Shown: in pieces, positions 42,585 to 53,740 of the stretch
How positions within the stretch are numbered: the first letter of the stretch is position 1
Layout: each line of letters begins with the position of its first letter
Assembly: GCF_900174585.1 (NCBI RefSeq)
Contig: NZ_FWPT01000016.1
Span: forward strand, 1 to 64,000
Direction of reading: 5' to 3'
Length of the DNA: 64,000 nt
Origin: Parendozoicomonas haliclonae
Lineage (GTDB): Bacteria > Pseudomonadota > Gammaproteobacteria > Pseudomonadales > Endozoicomonadaceae
Made by a program: the position numbers and the translations under genes
Notes under the pieces: generated by a model
The model's database searches: none
Told to the model about the DNA's origin: nothing
Seen by the model: only the letters and a program-made list of their open reading frames with translations

Positions 42585-42938
42585 CTAAACCAGATACAAG
42601 TTGGGCTTTGGCACATACTTGTACTCTTCTAATAATATCTCCGCCTGTAGTGAGTCCAGAAAATCACCACTGCGATTTGAAATCCTATGCGTAATATTAC
42701 ACTGACGAAAAACGGTGATCAGATCGATGACGTGATATGGAATAACATGCCTATACTCCTCATTCGGATTAGGTAATTTCAGCTTTAAAGCAACCCCGCC
42801 ATTATCTTTAACTCTTGCATCAACCTCTTCCGCCATTTCCTCAAGTCTGGCCAATAATGCCTCGGGGTCATCAATTCGTTTTATCGTGTAATACTCGATG
42901 TGGCGATCGCTCTCATTTTCACGTTCAAGTTCATTCAT
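42585..42938 (-). CDS. Small hypothetical protein
   Basis: A 117-residue soluble protein, acidic at the N-terminus (MNELERENESDRHIEYYTI) and with an alternating helix/strand pattern (ARVKDNGGVALKLKLPNPNE). It lacks recognised motifs. It is separated from both neighbours by more than 75 bp and is probably monocistronic. Confidence 0.45.
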   Translation of the reverse strand: MNELERENESDRHIEYYTIKRIDDPEALLARLEEMAEEVDARVKDNGGVALKLKLPNPNEEYRHVIPYHVIDLITVFRQCNITHRISNRSGDFLDSLQAEILLEEYKYVPKPNLYLV

Positions 42939-43014
42939 AGATAACTCTTATTATTCTTTTATTTTTAAGTAGAGATAGACGCCTGTAGCGACACCTTTTT
43001 CTGGCAGCGACCAA

Positions 43015-43773
43015 CTATGTCTTGGCGTAAAAGTTCAGCGCATTACCATACAGCACATTATGCGCTCCCAAATCCCCTACTGCTTCATAAATTATCGCAA
43101 TATCCTTCCCAGAAAACGGCCGGGCTGCTCGGGTTGACGGCAAATCACTGCCAAACATCAAGCATTCGGGATTGGCTGTGTAGAGTTGTCGAATCACAGG
43201 TACCGGATCAAAGTCCAGTCGCCCAAAACCTGTCGCCTTCACACGAACGCCCTGCTCCGCAAGCTTAAGCAGTAATCCCAATCCCATCCGGCTTAAGCCC
43301 AAATGATCAATCGACACCGCAGGTAGAGAGAGTAAAAGTGGAGAGAGCTCTTCCAGATCTGTGGAGTCGATATAAAACTCACAATGCCAGCCTGCCAGAT
43401 CATAAACCCGAACGGCAAACTCACGGATTTGATCAAGAGACTCCGGTGAACCCCGTTTAAAATTAAAGCGCACGGCACGAACCCCAGCCTGATCCAATGC
43501 CAAGATGGCTTTATCCTCGGTATCAGAGGCCAACTGAGTCACACCGACATAAGAATCCCCCAGCAACTTTAACGCGTGCAGTAGATAGGTTTGATCCTGC
43601 TTTTGAAAGGAGCCCGAAACAACAGCGCCACCCACCGGAACATAATCAGGAAGCTCTCTAAGCATCTGCACCCGATAGTCATCTACAGTAAAGTAATCGG
43701 GTAAATAACCCTGATTTTCATAAAGTGGGTAACCCGGCGGGATAATATGAAGATGACTATCGAAAACTTTCAT
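43015..43773 (-). CDS. Amidohydrolase 2-family metal-dependent hydrolase
   Basis: A 252-residue TIM-barrel hydrolase. The N-terminal metal motif is FDSHLHI (His7, His9); further metal-binding positions appear at SIDHLGLSR (His near 154) and the C-terminal MFGSDLPSTR Asp near 215. Relatives act on carboxylic acids, lactones or aromatic intermediates. The start at 43773 has GAGAG upstream; an ATG seven codons further up (43794) is possible. Substrate unknown. It is not in an evident catabolic cluster. Confidence 0.75.
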   Translation of the reverse strand: MKVFDSHLHIIPPGYPLYENQGYLPDYFTVDDYRVQMLRELPDYVPVGGAVVSGSFQKQDQTYLLHALKLLGDSYVGVTQLASDTEDKAILALDQAGVRAVRFNFKRGSPESLDQIREFAVRVYDLAGWHCEFYIDSTDLEELSPLLLSLPAVSIDHLGLSRMGLGLLLKLAEQGVRVKATGFGRLDFDPVPVIRQLYTANPECLMFGSDLPSTRAARPFSGKDIAIIYEAVGDLGAHNVLYGNALNFYAKT

Positions 43774-43890
43774 GTCTCTCAGCCCATTACCCAATTAAGG
43801 TTGAAAACAAAGTCCACCCGCCATAGTCTCCCTCGTCCTTCTGCTGAGAGAAGGGCATGATCCCGTGAGAAGATCTGCTTCGATTATGCT

Positions 43891-44280
43891 TCAGGCCTTA
43901 TTGGTCAACGGAGGCAGCTCATCATTCATTCCACCATTACCAATCGGCACATTCTGATACTGCAGCGGATGAACACCTTCCAGACAGGCAATATTCACCC
44001 CATACTCTTTTGGGTTGCTGCGCCGTCTATGGTGGGTATAGACGCCACACTGACTACAGAAATAGTGCTCTGCGACATTGGTTCCCCACTGATAAAGAGA
44101 AAGGGTGTCCTGACCTTTGGTAACCTGAAGGTTTTCAACCGGGACGCTGGCCATTACATAGCCTTTTCTGGAACACAGGGAACAATCACAGCGCCTTATA
44201 TTCTCCAATCCGTTATCAAACTGAATGGATAATTCGATTGCACCACAATGACAGGTTGCTGTTCTGACTTCGCTCATCAT
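43891..44280 (-). CDS. GFA-family zinc protein (glutathione-dependent formaldehyde-activating-like)
   Basis: A 129-residue GFA/CENP-V fold protein. Zinc-binding cysteines are clear: CHCG (residues 10-13), CDCSLC near 31, and CSQCG near 76. Family members range from Gfa, which was proposed to help formaldehyde-glutathione adduct formation, to unassigned proteins. No formaldehyde dehydrogenase gene is adjacent, so the cellular role is open. Confidence 0.85.
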   Translation of the reverse strand: MMSEVRTATCHCGAIELSIQFDNGLENIRRCDCSLCSRKGYVMASVPVENLQVTKGQDTLSLYQWGTNVAEHYFCSQCGVYTHHRRRSNPKEYGVNIACLEGVHPLQYQNVPIGNGGMNDELPPLTNKA

Positions 44281-44461
44281 CTCTCCATTGAGTTCTTAGG
44301 ATGTTTTTATTATCTGGTCATCAGGAAGGGTACCTCATTGTTACTCCTGCTGACACGTAAGACAGCCAGCATGACCAGCCAACAAGAGTCAGAGTTCCGC
44401 CGGAACTTGCCCACGAAGCCAGACTCTGAGTGTTATTAAGGACAGATCAGAGCGCAATGGA

Positions 44462-46096
44462 ATGAATCGTCACTCTCCTTACGGGTATTATCCGCCACCT
44501 CAACAGCATCAAAATGGCTACAGAGATATTGGCCCGATTCGCAGGCATCCACTGTATCCGCCACCGGTTGTTTTTCCGCAGAAAATCGGCACGCCATGGT
44601 ACCGACAGCGGTTTTGCTTTCCTTTGCCTCCTCCACCTGCGCCTCTGTTTCCCATTCAGGAGCAGGCAGCCCTGCAGAAACGGCTGGATCACTATGATGT
44701 CAGTCACAACAGTGTAAGCAATAGTCAATCCCACTGGCCGTCAGCTCACTACGATACGGTTGACGATGCCCATCCTCACGCTCGCGATCGGGCTTATTAT
44801 GTTTCACGCCCGGCGCCAATGATCTGTGATAACAGCCAGTCTCTGGATAACGAACAGGAGCTGTTATCGGACGATGATATGGATCTGGATGACAACCATG
44901 ACGATGAAAGCCTCACTACAGAGCAACTATTAAAACCCCTGGGTATCGATCAGACCACTCAAACAGAAAACCAGACCGACGAGCTGCTCACGGGCGATAC
45001 CCCAGAGCTCAGTGGGCCACTCTTTGAAAGCCTGTCTAATGGCTCCGATTTTATCGAGCCGGATGAAATCAATCACGATGATCGTCTGGACAATACCGAC
45101 CATGACAGCGGAATTGACTCTCCGCCTAACACAGCCAACGATGAACTGCCGTCATCCTCCACAATTGAGTTGAACGACGATGATAGCGAGCACACCGAAC
45201 CATCGGACAAGCCTGTCTTGCTCTCAAAAGAGCAGCATTATCGTGAACGCTGTAAACGTCTGATCGGCAAACTGGACGATGCCTATTCTGCTCAGCGACT
45301 GTTGCGCAAGCGGTATAAGCGCTATCAGGATAATAATAAGTACCAAAAAAAACGCAGGGCTGCGGCTCTCGTCCAAGTCGCAGAATTGGAAAAATCACTA
45401 GCTGATAAGGAGAAGTTACAGACTCACGTTACTGAGCTAACCAAAGAACTGGCACTGGCCCATGATCTGATAGATGAGCTGAAAGATCTGATCCACATGA
45501 TGCTTGACGGTGATGGTTTCTGGCCCGGACTGGTCGTTAAGCCCAGTAAGCTCAAGAATGCAGGCGATGGCCTGTTCTGCAGTAAGACCATTCCCAAGGG
45601 TGTCATTATTGGCGAATACTACGGTGACCGAGTGTTTCGGATAGAAGTCAAAGATGACCGATATGTGGTGTGGCGAAAAAAAGAGGATGGCAAACCACAG
45701 TTTCTCTTTGACGACACCTATGTGGTCTGGATCAAGGATGAATTCAAGCGCGACGGACACTGGTATAAAAATCTGGTGGAGGTCGGTATTGATGCCAGCG
45801 GCTCTGGCAACCATGACACCCCGACACCACTCAGAAAGATGAACCATAGCGAAGAGAACAATGTTGCCCACTTTGTCTGTAAAAACAATGTGGTTAAATT
45901 TTATACCCGCCAGAAGATAAAGGCCGGAGCAGAACTACTGTGGGATTACGATCAGGAGATTGAAACCGACTTCTCCAAACGTATGAAGCATATCGCTACC
46001 GACCCACATAAATATGTGTACGTGGATAAAAACAACAAAGTGTGCCTGAAAGAAAAATACAAGCGTCTGAAAGATCGCAGAGTCACATCACAATAA
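44462..46096 (+). CDS. SET-domain protein, probable lysine methyltransferase (effector-like)
   Basis: A 544-residue protein. Residues 1-65 are Pro/Gln/Tyr-rich (PPPQQHQNGY, PLPPPPAPLFP). Residues 100-250 are acidic and disordered (DDDMDLDDNHDDE). A basic coiled coil follows (about 258-345, including KYQKKRRAA). The SET domain spans about 356-498: GDGLFCSKTIPKG (368-380), then the MNHSEENNV motif (460-468, NHS-x-x-x-N) and GAELLWDYD (489-497). These match the SAM- and lysine-binding motifs of eukaryotic-type SET domains; pre- and post-SET zinc cysteines are absent. No Sec signal is present. In Legionella and Chlamydia such proteins methylate host histones. Secretion here is unproven. Confidence 0.85.
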   Translation: MNRHSPYGYYPPPQQHQNGYRDIGPIRRHPLYPPPVVFPQKIGTPWYRQRFCFPLPPPPAPLFPIQEQAALQKRLDHYDVSHNSVSNSQSHWPSAHYDTVDDAHPHARDRAYYVSRPAPMICDNSQSLDNEQELLSDDDMDLDDNHDDESLTTEQLLKPLGIDQTTQTENQTDELLTGDTPELSGPLFESLSNGSDFIEPDEINHDDRLDNTDHDSGIDSPPNTANDELPSSSTIELNDDDSEHTEPSDKPVLLSKEQHYRERCKRLIGKLDDAYSAQRLLRKRYKRYQDNNKYQKKRRAAALVQVAELEKSLADKEKLQTHVTELTKELALAHDLIDELKDLIHMMLDGDGFWPGLVVKPSKLKNAGDGLFCSKTIPKGVIIGEYYGDRVFRIEVKDDRYVVWRKKEDGKPQFLFDDTYVVWIKDEFKRDGHWYKNLVEVGIDASGSGNHDTPTPLRKMNHSEENNVAHFVCKNNVVKFYTRQKIKAGAELLWDYDQEIETDFSKRMKHIATDPHKYVYVDKNNKVCLKEKYKRLKDRRVTSQ

Positions 46097-46146
46097 ATTT
46101 ATCGACTACCCTTGGTGCACCTTTTCTAGCTGAAAACGGTGTCACC

Positions 46147-46356
46147 ATGACCTTTCTTGAGCTGATCAATCAGACTGCCAGCCAGCATCGCGAGTTCTCG
46201 GCCCTGTTCTCCCAGGATCTTGACCAGATGTTGCAGCAATATGTGAAACTGCAGAATACCGACATGACCGAATATGAAGCCTGCTGTGAGATGTTAAAAC
46301 AGGCCTTTGACGATTCAGTTGGCGTGCTGGCGGAAACCTGGCTGAATAACCGTTAA
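46147..46356 (+). CDS. Small helical hypothetical protein
   Basis: A 69-residue acidic helical protein from the ATG at 46147 (MTFLELINQTASQHREFSAL). It follows the SET gene by 50 bp on the same strand and may be co-transcribed. The composition resembles small chaperone-like proteins only in size and charge; no family is recognised. Confidence 0.45.
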   Translation: MTFLELINQTASQHREFSALFSQDLDQMLQQYVKLQNTDMTEYEACCEMLKQAFDDSVGVLAETWLNNR

Positions 46357-46551
46357 ACCAGAGAGATCAACTCCTGTTACTTCTGATTAAATAATGCTGC
46401 ACTAACAACATTACTGCTAACAATACAGTCCTGTCGTCTTCTCACCCCGCCTCCTCCGGATGAACCCAAAGTACCTTTTTGTAACTAACCAGCAAATGGT
46501 TTTTCCGGCAGGAGGAACTGTGTCAGAAACAAACCAAATGAGGGAATCGAG

Positions 46552-47487
46552 ATGGATAGACAGTACAGCGGCCTGCAGATCACAGAAAGGGGGGCTGATT
46601 TTATAAAAGCCATGTACCCCTACAGAAGTCCAATATTTCATCAGGAGCATCTTGCGTCTCCGTTCAAGGTGGTTCTGGGGGAAAACCATCTCAAAAGAAA
46701 CTTTCTGGAGAGCATGGGTGTTGATACTGCCCCATTAACCGGACAGCAGATTGATGATCGTCTGGTATGCGCAACAAGCTCACACGCCGATCAGCTCCAC
46801 GGTAAGACTGTTATCGGTCAACAGGAGTGTAAAGATATCCTGCTGGCCAGTGCCATGTTTACCTTTCATGATGATCGGAATTCGGTCAACCAGCTTGTTG
46901 CCCAATACCCGGATCTGGCGGATTACAACCCGTTGAGTGAAGAGAATGAATTTATAACCCTGCCTAAAATCAATCTAATGAATCAACAGATTCGCCCCAG
47001 ACTTGAGATGATGCTTTATATCATGGGGGGAAGCGTCAATAAGCCAATTCCCAATCCGGAACAGCTCTCTTCAGAGATTCAGGCAGCCCTGTACAGTTTG
47101 AATCTTACCCCGGCCAAACGTGCCCTAGTTGATGAGTGGATCGCAAATAGGTATCTGTCGAGAACATCCGAAAGTACTATTGGCCGCACCCTGGCAGAAT
47201 TACTGCTCAGACTGGGGTTGGATGATACGGCTCATAAAACCATTGAGCCTATGCTGCTAGCGATTGAACAACACAGGCGTACAGTGGCCATTGAAGACGG
47301 CGATGAGTCAGATGGCTGCAGCCTGTCCAACGAAAGTGTGAGCCCGGAACCAGAGCAACCCAAAGACACCAAGAGCAAAAGATCAAGACAAAAAAAAGCC
47401 CAGCCCTATGATCTCAATCAGTCAGAAACCGTTCGACGAAGAAGCCTGCGCCTTCAGTCACAAAACCTGACCAAGAAGACGCTGTAA
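46552..47487 (+). CDS. Uncharacterised protein with basic NLS-like C-terminus
   Basis: A 311-residue protein of no recognised family. The central region (about 90-250) is alpha-helical (QPGQQIDDRL-type segments, RALVDEWIANRYLS, GRTLAELLLRLGLDD). The C-terminus is acidic then strongly basic, with KSKRSRQKKAQP and RRRSLRLQ, patterns like nuclear-localisation signals but also common in disordered bacterial tails. ATG at 46552 is preceded by GAGGGA. It lies close to the SET gene and ends at a strong hairpin. Confidence 0.55.
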   Translation: MDRQYSGLQITERGADFIKAMYPYRSPIFHQEHLASPFKVVLGENHLKRNFLESMGVDTAPLTGQQIDDRLVCATSSHADQLHGKTVIGQQECKDILLASAMFTFHDDRNSVNQLVAQYPDLADYNPLSEENEFITLPKINLMNQQIRPRLEMMLYIMGGSVNKPIPNPEQLSSEIQAALYSLNLTPAKRALVDEWIANRYLSRTSESTIGRTLAELLLRLGLDDTAHKTIEPMLLAIEQHRRTVAIEDGDESDGCSLSNESVSPEPEQPKDTKSKRSRQKKAQPYDLNQSETVRRRSLRLQSQNLTKKTL

Positions 47488-47509
47488 CTTAGTCTAAAAG
47501 GAAAGTCAT

Positions 47510-47545
47510 TCAGGCTGTGGGAACCTCCCTCAGCCTGATTATTTT
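47510..47545. terminator. Terminator between convergent genes
   Basis: TCAGGCTG (47510-47517) with inner GGGA pairs with TCCC and CAGCCTGA (47526-47538), loop ACC, followed by TTATTTT on the plus strand. Confidence 0.75.
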
Positions 47546-47840
47546 AAGGCCGCAGATACAGCTCAAAAATCATTTTTTCTACGGTACAGTCAAAATCAAA
47601 CATGGCATTGATGGTCACCCGGCCATCATCCTGACTCACTACCTTATTCACCTTACAGGTTTTAGAGATGTCTCTGGCCCGCTGCTCCAACCTGTTAAAG
47701 TCATCATTCAGCTCCGATTCCTTCTTGCCCGCCAACAGACATTCATAATGCGTGTCGCCGGGAAGAATCACTTCACCAATCTCAAGACAGTGGTCAGCAA
47801 CAACCTCGATATCCGTGGTATTCATGATGGTGCTCGTCAT
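47544..47840 (-). CDS. YfcZ/YiiS-family (DUF406) protein
   Basis: A 98-residue protein from the ATG at 47840 (GGAGG 7 bases upstream). The C-terminal pattern VTINAMFDFDCTVEKMIFEL then YLRP matches the conserved C-terminus of YfcZ/YiiS (DUF406), as does the middle SKTCKVNKV region with cysteines. The role of this small cytoplasmic family is unknown. The longer reading from 47912 lacks a ribosome site. Confidence 0.7.
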   Translation of the reverse strand: MTSTIMNTTDIEVVADHCLEIGEVILPGDTHYECLLAGKKESELNDDFNRLEQRARDISKTCKVNKVVSQDDGRVTINAMFDFDCTVEKMIFELYLRP

Positions 47841-47939
47841 AAAGAAACCTCCAAGGGTCTTGGTTCCAGATCCGATTGATAATAGAACCAGACACCACGG
47901 GCTGCTTACCACCTTGAATGTCCAGTGTTGTATATCCGC

Positions 47940-48485
47940 TTAACGTGTCCGCAGATAATGATTTTTCACCATGGCATTGAGCAGTACATCAGAACTTTTC
48001 AATGCAAATGATAGGGGCTGTGCCAGCTCGCCAAACAGTGGCACACCGCCACCGAGAACCACAGGCACTGTGGTAATAATCATTTCATCGATCAGATCTT
48101 CCTGCAGAAAGCTCTGCACGGTTTTGCCGCCATCGATATAGAGTGTCTTATAGCCACGACTATTCAGCAGAGCGACCAGATCCGCACAGGTGGACTGTTC
48201 TTCGACCTTAAGCAGCTCTGCTTTGTCTTGGTAGGCTTCGGGTATGGACGACAATGTGCGGCTGACAACAAATACCGGTTTACTGTACGGCCATGGGCAG
48301 TCAAAACCACACACGGTTTCAAAGGTGTTTCGCCCCATGATCAGTGCATCAATGCTGTCCATAAAGGCGGCAAAGCCAAAATCGTCATGATCAGGATTAG
48401 GGACACAGTGCAGCCAGTCCAGTCCACCGTCACGGTCGGCAATATAACCATCAATACTGGCGCCAAGGTAAAGAATATTAGGCAT
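47940..48485 (-). CDS. Dihydrofolate reductase/RibD C-terminal-like protein
   Basis: A 181-residue protein with the RibD_C/DHFR-like fold: LYLGASIDGYIADRDGGLDW (N-terminal NADPH region), ALIMGRNTFETV and the glycine-rich TLYIDGGKTVQSFL. The family includes bacterial dihydrofolate reductase-like enzymes of uncertain substrate (YwjB/YyaP group). The start at 48485 is chosen because GAGGA lies 7-8 bases upstream; an ATG at 48494 would put GAGG too close. Confidence 0.8.
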   Translation of the reverse strand: MPNILYLGASIDGYIADRDGGLDWLHCVPNPDHDDFGFAAFMDSIDALIMGRNTFETVCGFDCPWPYSKPVFVVSRTLSSIPEAYQDKAELLKVEEQSTCADLVALLNSRGYKTLYIDGGKTVQSFLQEDLIDEMIITTVPVVLGGGVPLFGELAQPLSFALKSSDVLLNAMVKNHYLRTR

Positions 48486-48518
48486 CAACAGCATCCTCAA
48501 AAAGTTACAAATGAAAAG

Positions 48519-48538
48519 AAAGGGCCCTGAGGCCCTTT
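48519..48538 (-). terminator. Terminator of rbsK
   Basis: AAAGGGCC pairs with GGCCCTTT around CTGA; on the minus strand it is followed by CTTTTCATTTG. Confidence 0.7.
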
Positions 48539-48542
48539 GCTA

Positions 48543-49484
48543 TTAACGTTCGCTCAAAAAAGCATCCACATCGGAGCGCAAAGGAATCGAGGTTTGTGCA
48601 CCATGCTTCATCACCGACAAGGCGCCACAGGCATTGGCAAAGCGTATCGCCTCGTTGGCTGACAGGCCTTCGGACAAAGCCACAAGGAAACCGCCGTTGA
48701 ACGTGTCACCGGCAGCCGTGGTATCAACTGGCTGTACTTTGAAGCCGGAAATCAGTTCACGCTGTACAGTCGCTTCAATCTTCTGAGACAGAAATGCACC
48801 AGAACTGCCCATAGTGATTAGCACGGTTTGAATTCCCTTCCCGTGCAGCAGATCAGCAGCCTGAGAAGCACTATCAAAATCATGGACCGCAATTCCGGTC
48901 AATACTTCGGCTTCGGTCTGGTTCGGGGTGATGATATCCACACAGGAGAGCAGCGTATCGGAGAGAGCTCGTGCGGGTGCAGGATTCAACACCACTGTCG
49001 TACCGCTTTCTCTAGCAATAGTTGCTGCGGCCTGAATACCGGACTCCGGTGTTTCCAGCTGCATCAGCAAATAATCAGACTCAATGATGGCATCCTTGTG
49101 CGTCTGCACAAACGCTTCATCAAGACAGTTATTCGCCTCGGCGGCAATACCAATACAGTTCTCGGCCTTGTTATCAACAAAAATAAGCGCCACGCCAGTA
49201 TTGACTCCTGAGACCAACGACACAGCATCAATATCAATGCCATCAGCAGCAAAGCCTTTCACCATCTCATGGCCAATACCATCCTCTCCGACACAGGCCA
49301 TAAAACGGGTTTGTCCGCCCAGACGGGCACAGGCCACAGCCTGATTCGCGCCTTTGCCACCCGGGATAACATTGTAAGACGAGCCGGTAAGGGTTTCGCC
49401 GGGGCGGGGAAAGTGCTCAAGGCGAAGAACGTGGTCAGCATTCACACTGCCCAGAACAAGAATATTTTTCATTGGATTGGTCAT
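48543..49484 (-). CDS. rbsK: Ribokinase
   Basis: A 313-residue PfkB-family kinase that phosphorylates ribose at O5. Features: LGSVNADHVLRLEHFPRPGE (residues about 9-28), GGKGANQAVACARLG near 42 and DTTAAGDTFNGGFL near 250 with the catalytic aspartate. Close resemblance to E. coli RbsK segments is visible by eye. The start at 49484 (MTNPMKN) is preferred; an ATG at 49472 is also possible. No ribose transporter or RbsR is adjacent, so this is a stand-alone kinase. Confidence 0.9.
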   Translation of the reverse strand: MTNPMKNILVLGSVNADHVLRLEHFPRPGETLTGSSYNVIPGGKGANQAVACARLGGQTRFMACVGEDGIGHEMVKGFAADGIDIDAVSLVSGVNTGVALIFVDNKAENCIGIAAEANNCLDEAFVQTHKDAIIESDYLLMQLETPESGIQAAATIARESGTTVVLNPAPARALSDTLLSCVDIITPNQTEAEVLTGIAVHDFDSASQAADLLHGKGIQTVLITMGSSGAFLSQKIEATVQRELISGFKVQPVDTTAAGDTFNGGFLVALSEGLSANEAIRFANACGALSVMKHGAQTSIPLRSDVDAFLSER

Positions 49485-49615
49485 AAAAACACGAGGGGTG
49501 ATGACGACTGAAGGGTGAGCGATCAAAACACGATTTGACCGGAGCGTTGGATCAAATAGTACCACCAACTGCAACAACAGGTATCTTGATTCGCATCAAG
49601 GCTCAGATATGAAAA

Positions 49616-49646
49616 AACCCGCACAGCCTGAACAGCCATGCGGGTT
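49616..49646 (-). terminator. Terminator of katG
   Basis: AACCCGC (49616-49622) pairs with GCGGGTT (49640-49646); the minus-strand transcript then runs into six consecutive T. Confidence 0.75.
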
Positions 49647-49690
49647 GGATGTGAAATATGAGTGAGACGTCCCTGTCTCAGACCAGTGTC

Positions 49691-52298
<2,608 letters not shown>

Positions 52299-52424
52299 TC
52301 AAGACTCCCGTCCGGGGTTAGCGTAACCGCCTACGCGGTAGGATTTAACAGCGAAAGCGCGTTTATTGAGCGCTTTAAACAGGCGACGGGGATGACCCCG
52401 GGCCGCTACCAGAGAAAAGCCTGA
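52299..52424 (+). pseudogene. AraC-family regulator, C-terminal HTH remnant
   Basis: The reading SRLPSGVSVTAYAVGFNSES then AFIERFKQATGMTPGRYQRK is the second helix-turn-helix of an AraC-family regulator (the SV-x-x-x-A-x-x-x-GF pattern). Only this C-terminal 41-residue piece remains; no upstream part of the family is readable. It stops 5 bp before alkA. A truncated regulator, possibly once an Ada/AraC fusion with alkA, is inferred. Confidence 0.6.
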
Positions 52425-52429
52425 ACCTT

Positions 52430-53314
52430 ATGCTGCACTGCACCCGGATACTGCCTTACACCCCGCCATTTCACTGGCCCAATATGCTGGCATTCTTTCA
52501 GCACCGGGCCATACCGGAGGTGGAGATTGTCTCCGGGGAAGCTTATCAGCGTACCATTAGGATCGATGATATCTGCGGCTGGTTTGCGGTGTCCCATCTG
52601 GATAATCAGCCAGCTCTGCAGCTAGAGATTCACCTGCAAAGCAGTGACAGGTTCCAACAGCAGGCCGACGAAATTGAACGACGGGTGCGCCGGATTATGG
52701 ATCTTGATGCCCCAATGGATGAGATCAGTCGTGTTCTGGGGCAGAGTCCCTATCTCAGCAAGGCACTGACAGAGCATGCCGGCACACGCCTGCCCGGCTG
52801 CTGGGATATCTTCGAGTTTTCCATCCGGGCCATTCTCGGGCAACAGATCAGCGTCAAGGCGGCCACCACTCTGGCAGGCCGCATTACCCACACCTACGGC
52901 AACAAGGTTCCCGAAGGTTTTCCGGAAGGGCTTTCGTATCTGTTTCCTGATGCAGCAACACTGGCCCAACAGGATTTTGAAGGCATAGGTCTGACCCGTT
53001 CCCGCAAAGCGACACTGGTCAATCTGGCACAACGGGTGGCTGCCGGGGAACTGTTGCTCAATGCCGAGCACGGGCTGGACGACTTTGTGCGCAGAATCGT
53101 AAAAGAGCCGGGTATTGGTCCGTGGACGGCCCACTATCTGGCCATGCGTGGCCTGAGCCAGTCGGATGCCTTTCCAGCCAGCGATCTCGGCGTGCTCAAA
53201 GGCCTTGCCGATAACGACATCCTGCCCAAACCCAAACAGGTGGAAGCGATTGCCGAGCAATGGCGTCCGTGGCGTGCCTATGCGGCCATTTACCTGTGGC
53301 AGAGTCTGTCGTGA
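52430..53314 (+). CDS. alkA: DNA-3-methyladenine glycosylase II
   Basis: A 294-residue HhH-GPD glycosylase that excises alkylated purines. An AlkA N-terminal TBP-like domain covers residues about 1-105. The catalytic domain contains WDIFEFSIRAILGQQISVKA (near 130), the helix-hairpin-helix IVKEPGIGPWTAHYLAMRG (near 230) and the catalytic aspartate in FPASDLGVLKG. It lies beside a decayed AraC fragment and near ada, recreating the ada-alkA neighbourhood of the adaptive response. The start ATG is close to the fragment's stop. Confidence 0.93.
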   Translation: MLHCTRILPYTPPFHWPNMLAFFQHRAIPEVEIVSGEAYQRTIRIDDICGWFAVSHLDNQPALQLEIHLQSSDRFQQQADEIERRVRRIMDLDAPMDEISRVLGQSPYLSKALTEHAGTRLPGCWDIFEFSIRAILGQQISVKAATTLAGRITHTYGNKVPEGFPEGLSYLFPDAATLAQQDFEGIGLTRSRKATLVNLAQRVAAGELLLNAEHGLDDFVRRIVKEPGIGPWTAHYLAMRGLSQSDAFPASDLGVLKGLADNDILPKPKQVEAIAEQWRPWRAYAAIYLWQSLS

Positions 53315-53347
53315 ACATTTTATTCATTAACCGTTGAAAGGAACTGT

Positions 53348-53659
53348 ATGTACGCGGTTATTTTTGAAGTACAAATCAAGGAAGGTTGTCAGGATACCTA
53401 TCTCGCTTTGGGTGCCAAAATGCGTGAAAAGGTCGGCAGCTATGAAGGGGTTATCTCCGCTGAGCGTTTTACCAGCGTCGTCACCGAAGGCAAGATCTGT
53501 AGTCTGTCTTACTGGGAAAGCGAAGAAGCCATTGCCCGCTGGAAGCAGGATATGGAACACCAGATGTGCCAGCGGGAAGGCCAGATGTCGCTGTTTGAGG
53601 ATTACCGTATCCGCATCGCCAAAGTGGAGCGGGATTACTCAATGCCAAAGCCTCATTGA
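53348..53659 (+). CDS. Antibiotic biosynthesis monooxygenase (ABM)-domain protein
   Basis: A 103-residue dimeric alpha/beta-barrel protein. Features are the typical ABM elements: YAVIFEVQIKEG at the N-terminus, SLSYWESEEAIARWKQD and QMSLFEDYRIRIAKVERDY. The family includes small heme- or cofactor-free monooxygenases and quinol-like oxidases; activity cannot be assigned. It lies between alkA and ada on the same strand, 33 bp after alkA, with AAAGGA upstream, and may be co-transcribed. Confidence 0.8.
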   Translation: MYAVIFEVQIKEGCQDTYLALGAKMREKVGSYEGVISAERFTSVVTEGKICSLSYWESEEAIARWKQDMEHQMCQREGQMSLFEDYRIRIAKVERDYSMPKPH

Positions 53660-53740
53660 AAGAATTTAACCGCAAGCAACGGAGTGTCCTAAAACAGAGT
53701 CAGATCTATGCTGACTTCGGTACAACAAGGAAGCCTGTTC

